A stretch of DNA of 64,000 nt, taken from assembly GCA_030425145.1 (NCBI GenBank), contig JAUHVK010000009.1, forward strand, positions 85,291 to 149,290, given 5' to 3'. The notes beneath the pieces are model-generated. The model did no database searches, was not told the DNA's origin, and saw only the letters and a program-made list of their open reading frames with translations. A program made the position numbers and the translations under genes. Shown here in pieces: positions 39,038 to 46,566 of this stretch (positions are counted from its first letter, which is position 1; every line of letters starts with the position of its first letter). Source of the DNA: Alphaproteobacteria bacterium. Its GTDB lineage: Bacteria > Pseudomonadota > Alphaproteobacteria > Rhodobacterales > Rhodobacteraceae.

Positions 39038-39652
39038 TCAGCTATGCGCAAAGATGTCAGTGTCCGGCCAACCGACAAGATCGAGCTGAGCGCGGGTTGG
39101 CAGGAAATCGAAACAGGACTGAGCAATCTCCGCTCTCCCTTCCCGTTCGAGCATGACCACCAAAGCGTCCCGCAGATTGTGCAGATAGAGCACATCCGAA
39201 GCCGCGTATTCAATCTGTGCCTTGCTCAGCGTCGGAGCCCCCCAATCGCTGGACTGTTGATGCTTGGAAATATCGATACCCAGAAGCTCTTGCAGCAGCA
39301 CCTTCAAACCGTGACGGTCCGTGTATGTACGCACGAGCCGGCTTGCGATCTTTGTGCAAAAGACTGGTGCGGCAAGCGCGCCAAAAGCATTCTGCATGGC
39401 CGCGATGTCAAAGCGCCCAAAGTGAAACAGCTTCAGCACGTTCGGATCGGTCAGCAACTTTTCCAGATTGGGCGCGGAAGTCTGGCCTTTTTCGATCTGC
39501 ACCAAATGTGCCGTCCCATCCCCGCTCGACAGCTGCACAACACAAAGACGATCGCGATGCGGATGCAGCCCCATTGTCTCACAGTCGATTGCAACTTCGG
39601 GCCCGAGATCGAGGTCGTCGGGAAGATCGCGGAAATGGACTTGGTGGGGCAT
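39038..39652 (-). CDS. Ribonuclease D family 3'-5' exonuclease, short form
   Basis: A 204-residue DEDD exonuclease. Motif I VAIDCETMGL, motif II HFGRFDIAAM and motif III YAASDVLYL (Y-x3-D) are all present. It ends there: the HRDC domains of E. coli RNase D are missing, as is usual for this short alphaproteobacterial form. The second ATG (39652) is preferred because AGGA lies 8 nt before it; the first ATG (39661) has no room for a ribosome site. It is the first gene of the lpt operon, with unknown functional connection. Confidence 0.88.
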   Translation of the reverse strand: MPHQVHFRDLPDDLDLGPEVAIDCETMGLHPHRDRLCVVQLSSGDGTAHLVQIEKGQTSAPNLEKLLTDPNVLKLFHFGRFDIAAMQNAFGALAAPVFCTKIASRLVRTYTDRHGLKVLLQELLGIDISKHQQSSDWGAPTLSKAQIEYAASDVLYLHNLRDALVVMLEREGRAEIAQSCFDFLPTRAQLDLVGWPDTDIFAHS

Positions 39653-40559
39653 CGGGTTCATCCTGCTCGGGAAACACTCGTGCCAGATAGACCTTCACCG
39701 AATGTGGCGCAACCTGCCCAAGCTCGCCGCACTTTCGACTGATTCTGATTTCTTGGCCACGATTCAGGCTCATTCGTGACAAAACATATCCAAAGATAGT
39801 CTCAATTATACCAAAAATATTTCAATGTGTTACACTTCGTGAACTCGCGTAGCCGGCACCCCAGCTGGCTCACTGCGGTGTCGATTTGCATTCAAATTTG
39901 AAACAATTGGCGCGCTCATAGCCCTGAAATTCGGCCCAAACAACGAGCGGGCGCTCCAAACACCGCGCCAGACCATTGCCCCGTCAAGAGCGCTAATCAC
40001 AACGAATCCGGTAGATTGGCGCAAATGAGGGACAAAACAAGTTACCAATACTGCACACGCATCGCTTTTCTCCAGAATACTGCAACAATGTTCTGATCCA
40101 GACCGAATGATGGGCCTCGTGTCGGCCTCAGATCGACGCCTTACGGCATGGACCTAACTCATTTTAGCACCTCCGGCCAAAATGTGATTGAAAACGTGAC
40201 TATTTCAAAAATAGATACATTCCAAAAACACGTATAAAGTGTATAAGGCTATGGGAATGCACGAAAAAGTTTCCCCCCATTCCGAAAGTTGACCAAATTA
40301 AGGCGCAGCGTCATAAAGACGCCATGCTTTGGCAGGCCACAAACCTGCCGCATTTTCGAATGGCACTTGGGGGTTGGTGCTTCCACTTGGGAGTTGCAAA
40401 AGGTTCGTCTGCTGAAATCTGCCACATAGCCTGAAAACTTAATGAGATCCGCCGTAACGGATCCTACATGCTCGCAATAAATCATCGCGAGCAAACGATA
40501 TTTTCATGCCTGCGGCACCCAGCTCGCGGCCCCAGCACTTAGGGTCAACAGGGTGTTCA
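39653..40559. other. 900-bp non-coding, AT-richer gap with several inverted repeats
   Basis: There is no convincing gene: the short frames inside have no family likeness and no good ribosome site. The right half carries a cluster of dyads: GGCAGG-N7-CCTGCC (40331-40349), a direct repeat CACTTGGG(G/A)GTTG at 40364 and 40384 (20-bp period), GATCCG-N6-CGGATC (40446-40463), and GCTCGC-N11-GCGAGC (40470-40492). The base composition is lower in GC than in the flanking genes. It probably holds the long regulatory leader of the sugar-transferase gene at 40560. Confidence 0.55.
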
Positions 40560-41249
40560 ATGACACTACACATGCGTCACACAGGGCCTAGCGTCGAAAT
40601 CGAAACGATGGTGAATGCCGCGTTTTCGAAGCCGAACAAGCGCGATGTCTACCGCAACCACTTCAAGCGCCTTCTCGATATCGTCCTCGTCATCATGGCG
40701 GCGCCAGCGGTTCTGCTGGTCGTGGCAATCTGCGCTCTGTTGATCGCCAAGGATGGCGGCTCGCCCTTCTACAGCCAGAAACGGATTGGCCAGTTCGGCA
40801 AGACGTTCAAGATGTGGAAGCTGCGCAGCATGGTCACCAACGCGGACGCAGCACTTGAAGATCATCTGCGCTCGGACGCGGCGGCGCGTGTCGAATGGAA
40901 CACAAACCAGAAGCTCCGCAATGACCCACGGATCACGAAGGTCGGCCAAATCCTGCGCAAGACATCGCTTGATGAGCTGCCGCAGCTTTGGAACGTGCTG
41001 ATTGGCGATATGTCGCTGGTTGGCCCGCGCCCGATGATGGTGTGCCAGCAATCCCTGTATCCGGGTTCGGCATACTATGCGCTGCGCCCCGGCATCACCG
41101 GCTTTTGGCAGATTTCCGTTCGTAACGAGAGCAGCTTTGCAGAGCGTGCAAGCTACGATGCGGACTACCTGCGCAAGGTGACGTTCGCGCAGGATCTGTC
41201 TGTCATGCTCAAAACCGTGAGCGTGGTCACCAAAGGCACCGGCTGCTGA
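40560..41249 (+). CDS. Undecaprenyl-phosphate sugar-1-phosphate transferase, ExoY type
   Basis: A 229-residue bacterial sugar transferase that starts exopolysaccharide repeat units on the lipid carrier. One N-terminal membrane helix (LLDIVLVIMAAPAVLLVVAI) is followed by the signature SPFYSQKRIGQFGKTFKMWK-LRSM, KTSLDELPQLWNVL and SLVGPRPMM, and it closes with LRPGITGFWQIS. The ATG at 40560 was selected for its ribosome site (AGGGTG) and the expected family length of about 225. It stands alone after a long intergenic region, suggesting special regulation. Confidence 0.9.
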   Translation: MTLHMRHTGPSVEIETMVNAAFSKPNKRDVYRNHFKRLLDIVLVIMAAPAVLLVVAICALLIAKDGGSPFYSQKRIGQFGKTFKMWKLRSMVTNADAALEDHLRSDAAARVEWNTNQKLRNDPRITKVGQILRKTSLDELPQLWNVLIGDMSLVGPRPMMVCQQSLYPGSAYYALRPGITGFWQISVRNESSFAERASYDADYLRKVTFAQDLSVMLKTVSVVTKGTGC

Positions 41250-41804
41250 TCACGCAGCCCGGCACGCCTCGGCATGGCGGCGCAACGCCGCCATCAATTC
41301 ATCCAACGCCTTTGCATTGATTTCATTGATCAGTCGCCCCTCTTCATCCCATTGGCTGGATGTCGCGGCGACCATCACCTCGGGGCCTGTGAGCAACAAG
41401 GGCCGGAACGGTGACAGACACAGCCGCGCCATGTTCTGAGTCCGCTCACCGCCCGCACGTCCGGCGGCCGCCGACATCAGGGCTACCGGCTTGTTCGCCC
41501 AGGGCGCACCTTTTGTTCGGCTGATCCAGTCCAGCGCGTTCTTGAGAACTCCGGAAATGCCCTTGTTGTATTCCGGGGTCACGACGATCACAGCATCAGC
41601 GGCCGCGATCTGATCTGCGGCGGTCTGCACCGCCTCGGGAATACCGACCTCGTTCTCGAGGTCTCCGTCATAAAGCGGAAATCGCAAATCGGCTTCGATG
41701 AACTCCGCCTCGCCAAAGCGCCGCTTGGCCTCGTGCATAAGCAACCGGTTGGTCGAGGCCGCCCGAAGCGATCCGCAAAGTCCGACAAGCTTCAGTTTTT
41801 CCAT
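41250..41804 (-). CDS. NADPH-dependent FMN reductase family protein
   Basis: A 184-residue flavodoxin-like reductase. The FMN phosphate-binding loop GSLRAASTNR is near residue 11, and the second flavin contact TPEYNKGISGVLKNALDW is near residue 75. It belongs with chromate/quinone reductases (ChrR, YieF) by pattern; the substrate is not known. The ATG at 41804 has AGGAG 7 nt upstream. It ends directly against the sugar-transferase stop, tail to tail. Confidence 0.88.
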   Translation of the reverse strand: MEKLKLVGLCGSLRAASTNRLLMHEAKRRFGEAEFIEADLRFPLYDGDLENEVGIPEAVQTAADQIAAADAVIVVTPEYNKGISGVLKNALDWISRTKGAPWANKPVALMSAAAGRAGGERTQNMARLCLSPFRPLLLTGPEVMVAATSSQWDEEGRLINEINAKALDELMAALRRHAEACRAA

Positions 41805-41886
41805 CCGTGGTCTCCTGGTTGGTTCGAACAAACACTTGGTACGGCTCTGGTAAGAGGCAAGCCACAGGACCAACAAGACAGACAGA

Positions 41887-41913
41887 AGGCCCGCATCACT
41901 GGGATACGGGCCT
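41887..41913 (-). terminator. Hairpin terminator downstream of the OmpA-type lipoprotein gene
   Basis: AGGCCCG (41887-41893) pairs with CGGGCCT (41907-41913). On the minus strand the stem follows the lipoprotein stop by 22 bp. The tail is only moderately T-rich (TCTGTCTGTCTT). Confidence 0.6.
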
Positions 41914-41935
41914 CTTTGTTGGTCAACAGTGCCGA

Positions 41936-42604
41936 TCAGGCGTTGGGCAGGATCACGATCTCGACCCGACGGTTCAGCGCACGGCCTTCCGGTGTCAGGT
42001 TGTTCGCGATCGGCTGGTCTTCGCCACGACCGACGCTCTGGATACGGAACGAAGGCACACCCTCGCTCATCAGAATATTCGCAACCGACTGGGCGCGCTG
42101 GCGCGACAGGTTGAGGTTGTAGGCAGCGTCACCGGTATTGTCGGTATGGCCGATGACCTGAACGGTCGTGTCCGGGTAGGCCAGCAGGTTCTGACCCACG
42201 GTACGAAGATCGCGCTGAAGGTCAGGCCGCAGCGTTGCGCTGTCCGTCGCGAACAGGATGTCCTGCGGAAGTGTCACGATCAGACGGTCGCCGGTATTGC
42301 GAATCGTCACGTTGTCATTGCCGATCTGCGCCCGCAGGTCTGCTTCCTGCTTGTCGAGCTGGTTGCCGATGATGGCACCGCCACCCGCGCCGATAAGCGC
42401 ACCTGCTGCCGCGTTGCGGCGGCGCTCTTCGGGATCATTGCCCATGAGAGCACCGATCACCGCACCGGTGCCCGCGCCGATCAGCGCGCCGGTCTTGGCT
42501 TGACGGTTCGGGTCGTTCGGATCGTTGAATGTGCCAGTCGTACAGGCCGACAGTGCAATTGCGCTGCACAGTGCTGCGGTGAGGGGAAGTTTCGTAAGTG
42601 TCAT
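41936..42604 (-). CDS. OmpA family outer-membrane lipoprotein
   Basis: A 222-residue lipoprotein. The lipobox is ALSAC, with the lipidated Cys21. Glycine-zipper segments follow (about 37-85; AKTGALIGAGTGAVIGALMG and AAAGALIGAGGGAIIGN), and then an OmpA peptidoglycan-binding domain (about 105-222; FATDSATLRPDLQRDL, VIGHTDNTGDAAYNLNLSRQ-RAQSV, NRRVEIVI). This is the YiaD type: an outer-membrane tether to peptidoglycan. It is a single-gene unit. Confidence 0.92.
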   Translation of the reverse strand: MTLTKLPLTAALCSAIALSACTTGTFNDPNDPNRQAKTGALIGAGTGAVIGALMGNDPEERRRNAAAGALIGAGGGAIIGNQLDKQEADLRAQIGNDNVTIRNTGDRLIVTLPQDILFATDSATLRPDLQRDLRTVGQNLLAYPDTTVQVIGHTDNTGDAAYNLNLSRQRAQSVANILMSEGVPSFRIQSVGRGEDQPIANNLTPEGRALNRRVEIVILPNA

Positions 42605-42719
42605 AAGGTTTGCCTCGTATAACTGCGCCCAATTGTAGGGACCTGCGTACTGCTATGCGATAACATAGGGTAAAAGTTCCCTCAGTTCGTGAAAAAATCG
42701 GCGCATTTCCGCGCAAGGC

Positions 42720-43565
42720 TCAGGCTTCGACGCGGGCAGACTCCCAGGCAAGGATGCTGCGCTTGACCGGCAACCCCCAGTGATAGCCGCCCAATCCGCC
42801 GGATTTGCGCAGAGCGCGGTGGCAGGGGATCAAGTAGCTGATCGGGTTCCGCCCCACCGCCGTACCCACCGCGCGCACGGCTTTTGGATGGCCGATGAAC
42901 TCGGCGATCTCGGAATAGGTGGTGACATGGCCCGATGGGATCTGCATCAACGCTTCCCAGACCTTGATCTGGAACGGAGCTCCAATAAGGAACAGCGGCA
43001 CATCTCCCTCTGCCTGACCAAACGCGGCGCGTACCCACGGCTCCAACCTGTCAGGCGCTTCCACATAGGTTGCATTGGGCCAGCGGCTTGTCAGATCCTG
43101 CATCGCTTCGGCCTCGGTGCATTCCGAACCGAATCCAATCCCGCACAGGCCCTTCTCCGTTCCCATGACCAGCGCAGGACCAAACGGGCTTTCGAACCAG
43201 CCCCAGAAAATGGTCAGCCCCTCACCCTTTCGGGCGAAGTCGCCTGGGCTCATAGCCTCCCAGCGCAGGAACAAATCGTGCAGGCGGCCGCCTCCTGAAA
43301 GACCAGCGGCATGCGCAGTCTCCAGCGTGGTGAACCGTTCGGCCAGCAGCGCCTTGGCGTGGCCCAGCGTGAGGTATTGCTGATAGCGTTTCGGGCTGAC
43401 ACCCACCCAGCGCGAGAACACCCGCTGGAAATGCGCAGGGCTCATGTTCATCTGCGAGGCAAGATCATCCAACGACACCGCTGGCCCGTTGGCGTCGATC
43501 ACATCCAGCGCGCGCCGCATGACATGGAAATGATAGCCGTGTGTGTCTTCGGTCATAGCCTGCAT
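42720..43565 (-). CDS. AraC-type HTH fused to O6-methylguanine-DNA methyltransferase (Ada-like, lacks zinc domain)
   Basis: A 281-residue protein. An AraC-type helix-turn-helix part (about 10-105; SLDDLASQMNMSPAHFQRVF) is followed by the methyltransferase domain (about 115-278) with the active site SYLIPCHRALR (Cys248). The N-terminal Cys-rich zinc domain of E. coli Ada, whose methylated cysteine turns Ada into an activator, is absent. It removes methyl groups from O6-methylguanine in one suicide reaction; whether it still regulates genes is unclear. It is divergent from nth. Confidence 0.88.
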   Translation of the reverse strand: MQAMTEDTHGYHFHVMRRALDVIDANGPAVSLDDLASQMNMSPAHFQRVFSRWVGVSPKRYQQYLTLGHAKALLAERFTTLETAHAAGLSGGGRLHDLFLRWEAMSPGDFARKGEGLTIFWGWFESPFGPALVMGTEKGLCGIGFGSECTEAEAMQDLTSRWPNATYVEAPDRLEPWVRAAFGQAEGDVPLFLIGAPFQIKVWEALMQIPSGHVTTYSEIAEFIGHPKAVRAVGTAVGRNPISYLIPCHRALRKSGGLGGYHWGLPVKRSILAWESARVEA

Positions 43566-43684
43566 CGCGTCACCTTATCATCGTCTGCCCACGTCATATC
43601 GTGCTGACCCACCCCGCTGCGACCCGAAACCTGCGCAAGTTAGGCGCTTGCCCCCGTTTTCATCGCGCGGCATACCGGGCATAT

Positions 43685-44329
43685 ATGGCAAAACAGCTTG
43701 ATTATCACACGATCCGCGAGATCTTCACCCGCTTTCAGGCGGTAGACCCCGAACCCAAAGGGGAGCTTGACCATGTCAACGCATACACTCTGGTCGTTGC
43801 CGTAGCACTCTCAGCTCAGGCGACCGATGTGGGTGTGAACAAAGCGACGCGCGAGTTGTTCAAGATTGCCGACACACCGGAAAAAATGCTGGCGCTTGGC
43901 GAAGAAGGTGTGATCGAGCACATCAAGACCATTGGCCTCTATCGCAACAAGGCCAAGAACGTCATCAAGCTCAGCCAGATCCTTGTCGATCAATACGGCG
44001 GCGAGGTGCCCAATTCCCGCGCCGCGCTGGAGAGCCTGCCGGGCGTCGGGCGCAAGACCGCAAACGTGGTTCTGAACATGTGGTGGGGTCATCCGAGTCA
44101 GGCGGTCGACACGCATATTTTCCGCGTCGGCAACCGCACCGGCATCTGCCCCGGCAAAGATGTGGTTGCCGTGGAACGCGCCATCGAAGACCACATCCCT
44201 GTCGATTTCCAGCATCATGCCCACCACTGGCTGATCCTGCACGGGCGCTACACCTGTGTGGCCCGGAAACCAAAATGCGGCGTCTGCGTGATCCGCGATC
44301 TCTGCCCATTCGAGGACAAAACAGTATGA
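43685..44329 (+). CDS. nth: Endonuclease III
   Basis: A 214-residue DNA glycosylase/AP lyase for oxidised pyrimidines. The helix-hairpin-helix LPGVGRKTANVV holds catalytic Lys124, VDTHIFRV holds catalytic Asp142, and the 4Fe-4S cluster ligands are Cys191, Cys198, Cys201 and Cys207 (C-x6-C-x2-C-x5-C). The ATG at 43685 fits the family length; the longer upstream frame is rejected. It overlaps the kinase gene by 4 bp. Confidence 0.95.
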   Translation: MAKQLDYHTIREIFTRFQAVDPEPKGELDHVNAYTLVVAVALSAQATDVGVNKATRELFKIADTPEKMLALGEEGVIEHIKTIGLYRNKAKNVIKLSQILVDQYGGEVPNSRAALESLPGVGRKTANVVLNMWWGHPSQAVDTHIFRVGNRTGICPGKDVVAVERAIEDHIPVDFQHHAHHWLILHGRYTCVARKPKCGVCVIRDLCPFEDKTV

Positions 44330-45318
44330 CCAAGAAATACCAGGTTGTCGGCATCGGCAACGCCGTTGTGGACGTGATCGCACGCGCCGAAGACACGTTT
44401 CTGGACCTGATGGGAATCCAGAAGGGCATCATGCAACTGGTCGAACGCGAACGTGGCGAAACGCTCTATGCGGCGATGAAGGAACGTGTGCAGACGCCTG
44501 GTGGTTCGGTTGCCAACACGCTGGCCGGGCTTGGCAATCTGGGCCTGCGCACGGCCTTTATCGGACGCGTGCATGATGACGCCTTGGGGCGGTTCTACGC
44601 GGATGCGATGAAAAAAGACGGCACCGACTTCGTGAACCCGCCCGTTCCGGGCGGCGAGCTGCCCACCTCGCGGTCAATGATCTTTGTCTCGCCCGATGGT
44701 GAACGGTCGATGAACACGTATCTTGGCATCTCAGCGGAACTCGGACCCGAGGACGTGTCCGAAGACGTGGCAGCCGAAGCCGAAGTTGTGTTTCTCGAAG
44801 GCTACCTTTTTGACAAGGACAAAGGCAAAGATGCCTTCATCCGCACTGCCCGCACCTGCCGCGCCGCTGGCGGGAAAGCAGGAATCGCCATTTCCGATCC
44901 GTTCTGCGTCGAACGCCACCGCGACGATTTCCTGAATCTGATCGAACACGAAATGGACTATGTGATCGGTAACGAGGCCGAGATCATGTCGCTTTACCAG
45001 AACAACGATCTGGAGGCCGATCTGGCCGCCGTATCCGCCATCTGTCCCCTCGTGGTCTGCACCCGGTCTGGCGACGGCGTCTCGATCATCCGCGACGGCG
45101 CGCGCTATGACATTCCCGTGGAAAAGGTCGTCCCGGTCGATGCCACGGGTGCCGGAGACCAGTTCGCGGCAGGTTTCCTTTACGGCCTCGCCACAGGCCG
45201 GGACATGGAGACCGCCGGGCGCATGGGCTGCGTCGCTGCCGCCGAGGTGATCTCTCATATCGGGCCACGCCCCGAAGCGAACCTGCAAGATCTGTTCAAA
45301 TCCGCCGGGTTGATCTGA
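44326..45318 (+). CDS. PfkB-family carbohydrate/adenosine kinase
   Basis: A 330-residue ribokinase-fold enzyme. The N-terminal pattern VVGIGNAVVDVIARAEDTFL and the mid motif GGSVANTLAGLGNLGLRTAFIG are typical of adenosine kinase-like members. The ATP/catalytic motif DATGAGDQFAAGFLYGL has the catalytic Asp278. Relatives in this group are annotated as adenosine kinase, but the substrate has not been shown here. It is translationally coupled to nth (ATGA). Confidence 0.88.
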   Translation: MTKKYQVVGIGNAVVDVIARAEDTFLDLMGIQKGIMQLVERERGETLYAAMKERVQTPGGSVANTLAGLGNLGLRTAFIGRVHDDALGRFYADAMKKDGTDFVNPPVPGGELPTSRSMIFVSPDGERSMNTYLGISAELGPEDVSEDVAAEAEVVFLEGYLFDKDKGKDAFIRTARTCRAAGGKAGIAISDPFCVERHRDDFLNLIEHEMDYVIGNEAEIMSLYQNNDLEADLAAVSAICPLVVCTRSGDGVSIIRDGARYDIPVEKVVPVDATGAGDQFAAGFLYGLATGRDMETAGRMGCVAAAEVISHIGPRPEANLQDLFKSAGLI

Positions 45319-45332
45319 TCCGCGGGGTGGGG

Positions 45333-46508
45333 TTACGGCTCCGACAGTTGCCAGACTATCTCTGACACACCCGCCAATCGGGCAAGCCGGACCAACTCGC
45401 TCTCGAGTTTGCCCTGCCGCTGCGCCGTGACCCGTACACCCGGTTCCCACCAGAGGTTCAGGATCGTAAGCCTGTCCAGCTTGCGATCCGCTTTGACCTC
45501 GATCCGGCCGACAAAGCGGTCGCCTTCGAGCAAGGGATACACGTAGTAACCCCACACCCGCTTGGCCGCAGGCACGAACATCTCGACCGTGTAGTCAAAG
45601 CCGAATAGCCGCTTGAGCCGCACGCGGTCGCGTATCGCGGGATCGAACGGATTTAGAATGCGCAGCCGTGAGGTCGGCGGGGTCAACGCGGCCAGTCGCT
45701 CTTCGATGTCCGGAGCGGCCAGCGCCGTGGTCCAGCCGCCATCGGCCGACTCAATCCGAACAGGCACCAAAGCGGGCGCAGAGCGTTCGGCCCACTCCGC
45801 CACCTCTGAGACCTCGGTAGCGTCCCAGAACTTGCGGATCTCGCCGTGCGTGCCGACTGCGATCCGGTCCAGCGCCGCATGGCACAGCCAGTCGATCTGC
45901 TCGTGATCCGGAACTTCCTGTGTACGCAAGTCCTCGGGAAACACTCGTTCGGCAAGATCGTAATACTTGGTGAACCCGTCCCGATGACAGGTCGCCAACT
46001 CCCCGGAATACCACAGGTAATCCAGCCCGATTTTGTGCGGCGGACGTTTCCACATCTCGCGCGCGCCTTCGATCTTGGTGTCGAAGTCGTGCGTCGAAAG
46101 CGGCCCCTCCTCGGTGATGCGGCGGCGGATGTGGTCCAGATGATCGTCGGACAGTTGCTTACCAAACCACGACGCGCGGCTGACCTTGTCCTGCATCCGC
46201 CGAAACTGTCGCTGCCACATCGGCAGGAATTCCATCGGCAGTACAGACGCGTCATGTGTAAAATGCTCGAACACCGCCCGATCTTTCGCAAGACACCCGT
46301 CCATCATCGGCTCGCGATAGTTCTGGTTCCGGCTCCAGAGGATATGGTGATGCGCGCGCGCGACGACCTGAATCGTGTCCAACTGCACGAAGCCCAGATC
46401 ATGGATCAGCGCCTTGAGGTCGAGCAGGCCGGTCGGCGTGTCACCCAGACCGCTGACATGCAACCACAACTGCCGCGCCGTGCGATTTGGGATCCTAAGA
46501 GCAGTCAT
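45333..46508 (-). CDS. AlkX/YcaQ-type DNA glycosylase (winged-helix HTH_42 family)
   Basis: A 391-residue protein of the HTH_42 family, which includes DNA interstrand-crosslink glycosylases (AlkZ, E. coli YcaQ). The catalytic block is GFVQLDTIQVVARAHHHILW with Gln42-Leu43-Asp44, a Q-hydrophobic-D motif as described for the YcaQ branch. Further family segments are FEHFTHDASVLPMEFLPMW, RILNPFDPAIRDR and LFGFDYTVEMFVPAAKRVWG. The ATG at 46508 directly follows the tail of the double-palindrome element. It is downstream of polA on the same strand and converges on the kinase gene. Confidence 0.87.
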   Translation of the reverse strand: MTALRIPNRTARQLWLHVSGLGDTPTGLLDLKALIHDLGFVQLDTIQVVARAHHHILWSRNQNYREPMMDGCLAKDRAVFEHFTHDASVLPMEFLPMWQRQFRRMQDKVSRASWFGKQLSDDHLDHIRRRITEEGPLSTHDFDTKIEGAREMWKRPPHKIGLDYLWYSGELATCHRDGFTKYYDLAERVFPEDLRTQEVPDHEQIDWLCHAALDRIAVGTHGEIRKFWDATEVSEVAEWAERSAPALVPVRIESADGGWTTALAAPDIEERLAALTPPTSRLRILNPFDPAIRDRVRLKRLFGFDYTVEMFVPAAKRVWGYYVYPLLEGDRFVGRIEVKADRKLDRLTILNLWWEPGVRVTAQRQGKLESELVRLARLAGVSEIVWQLSEP

Positions 46509-46566
46509 GGGCGGGAAAGGCTCTTGCAAGAGCCTTGGGAAGAGATTTCGAAATCTCTTCCCCGCA
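46509..46566 (-). repeat. Double-palindrome intergenic element, copy 1
   Basis: Two abutting perfect palindromes fill the polA-alkX gap: a 26-bp one at 46562-46537 (GGGAAGAGATTT, CG, then its complement) and a 20-bp one at 46536-46517 (AAGGCTCTTGCAAGAGCCTT). The tail TCCCGCCC runs up to the next ATG. The first palindrome starts 4 bp after the polA stop. The same order (TTTCGAAA-core palindrome, AAGGC...GCCTT palindrome, CCCGCCC tail) recurs at 51278-51336. Confidence 0.8.

Noticed and set aside
39830..40048. A 72-codon minus-strand frame in the same gap
   Set aside because: It has no good start signal or recognisable sequence, and it may be chance in non-coding DNA.
40249..40494. An 81-codon minus-strand frame in the gap before the ExoY-type gene
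   Set aside because: It has no ribosome site or family likeness, and it runs through the repeat-rich regulatory region.
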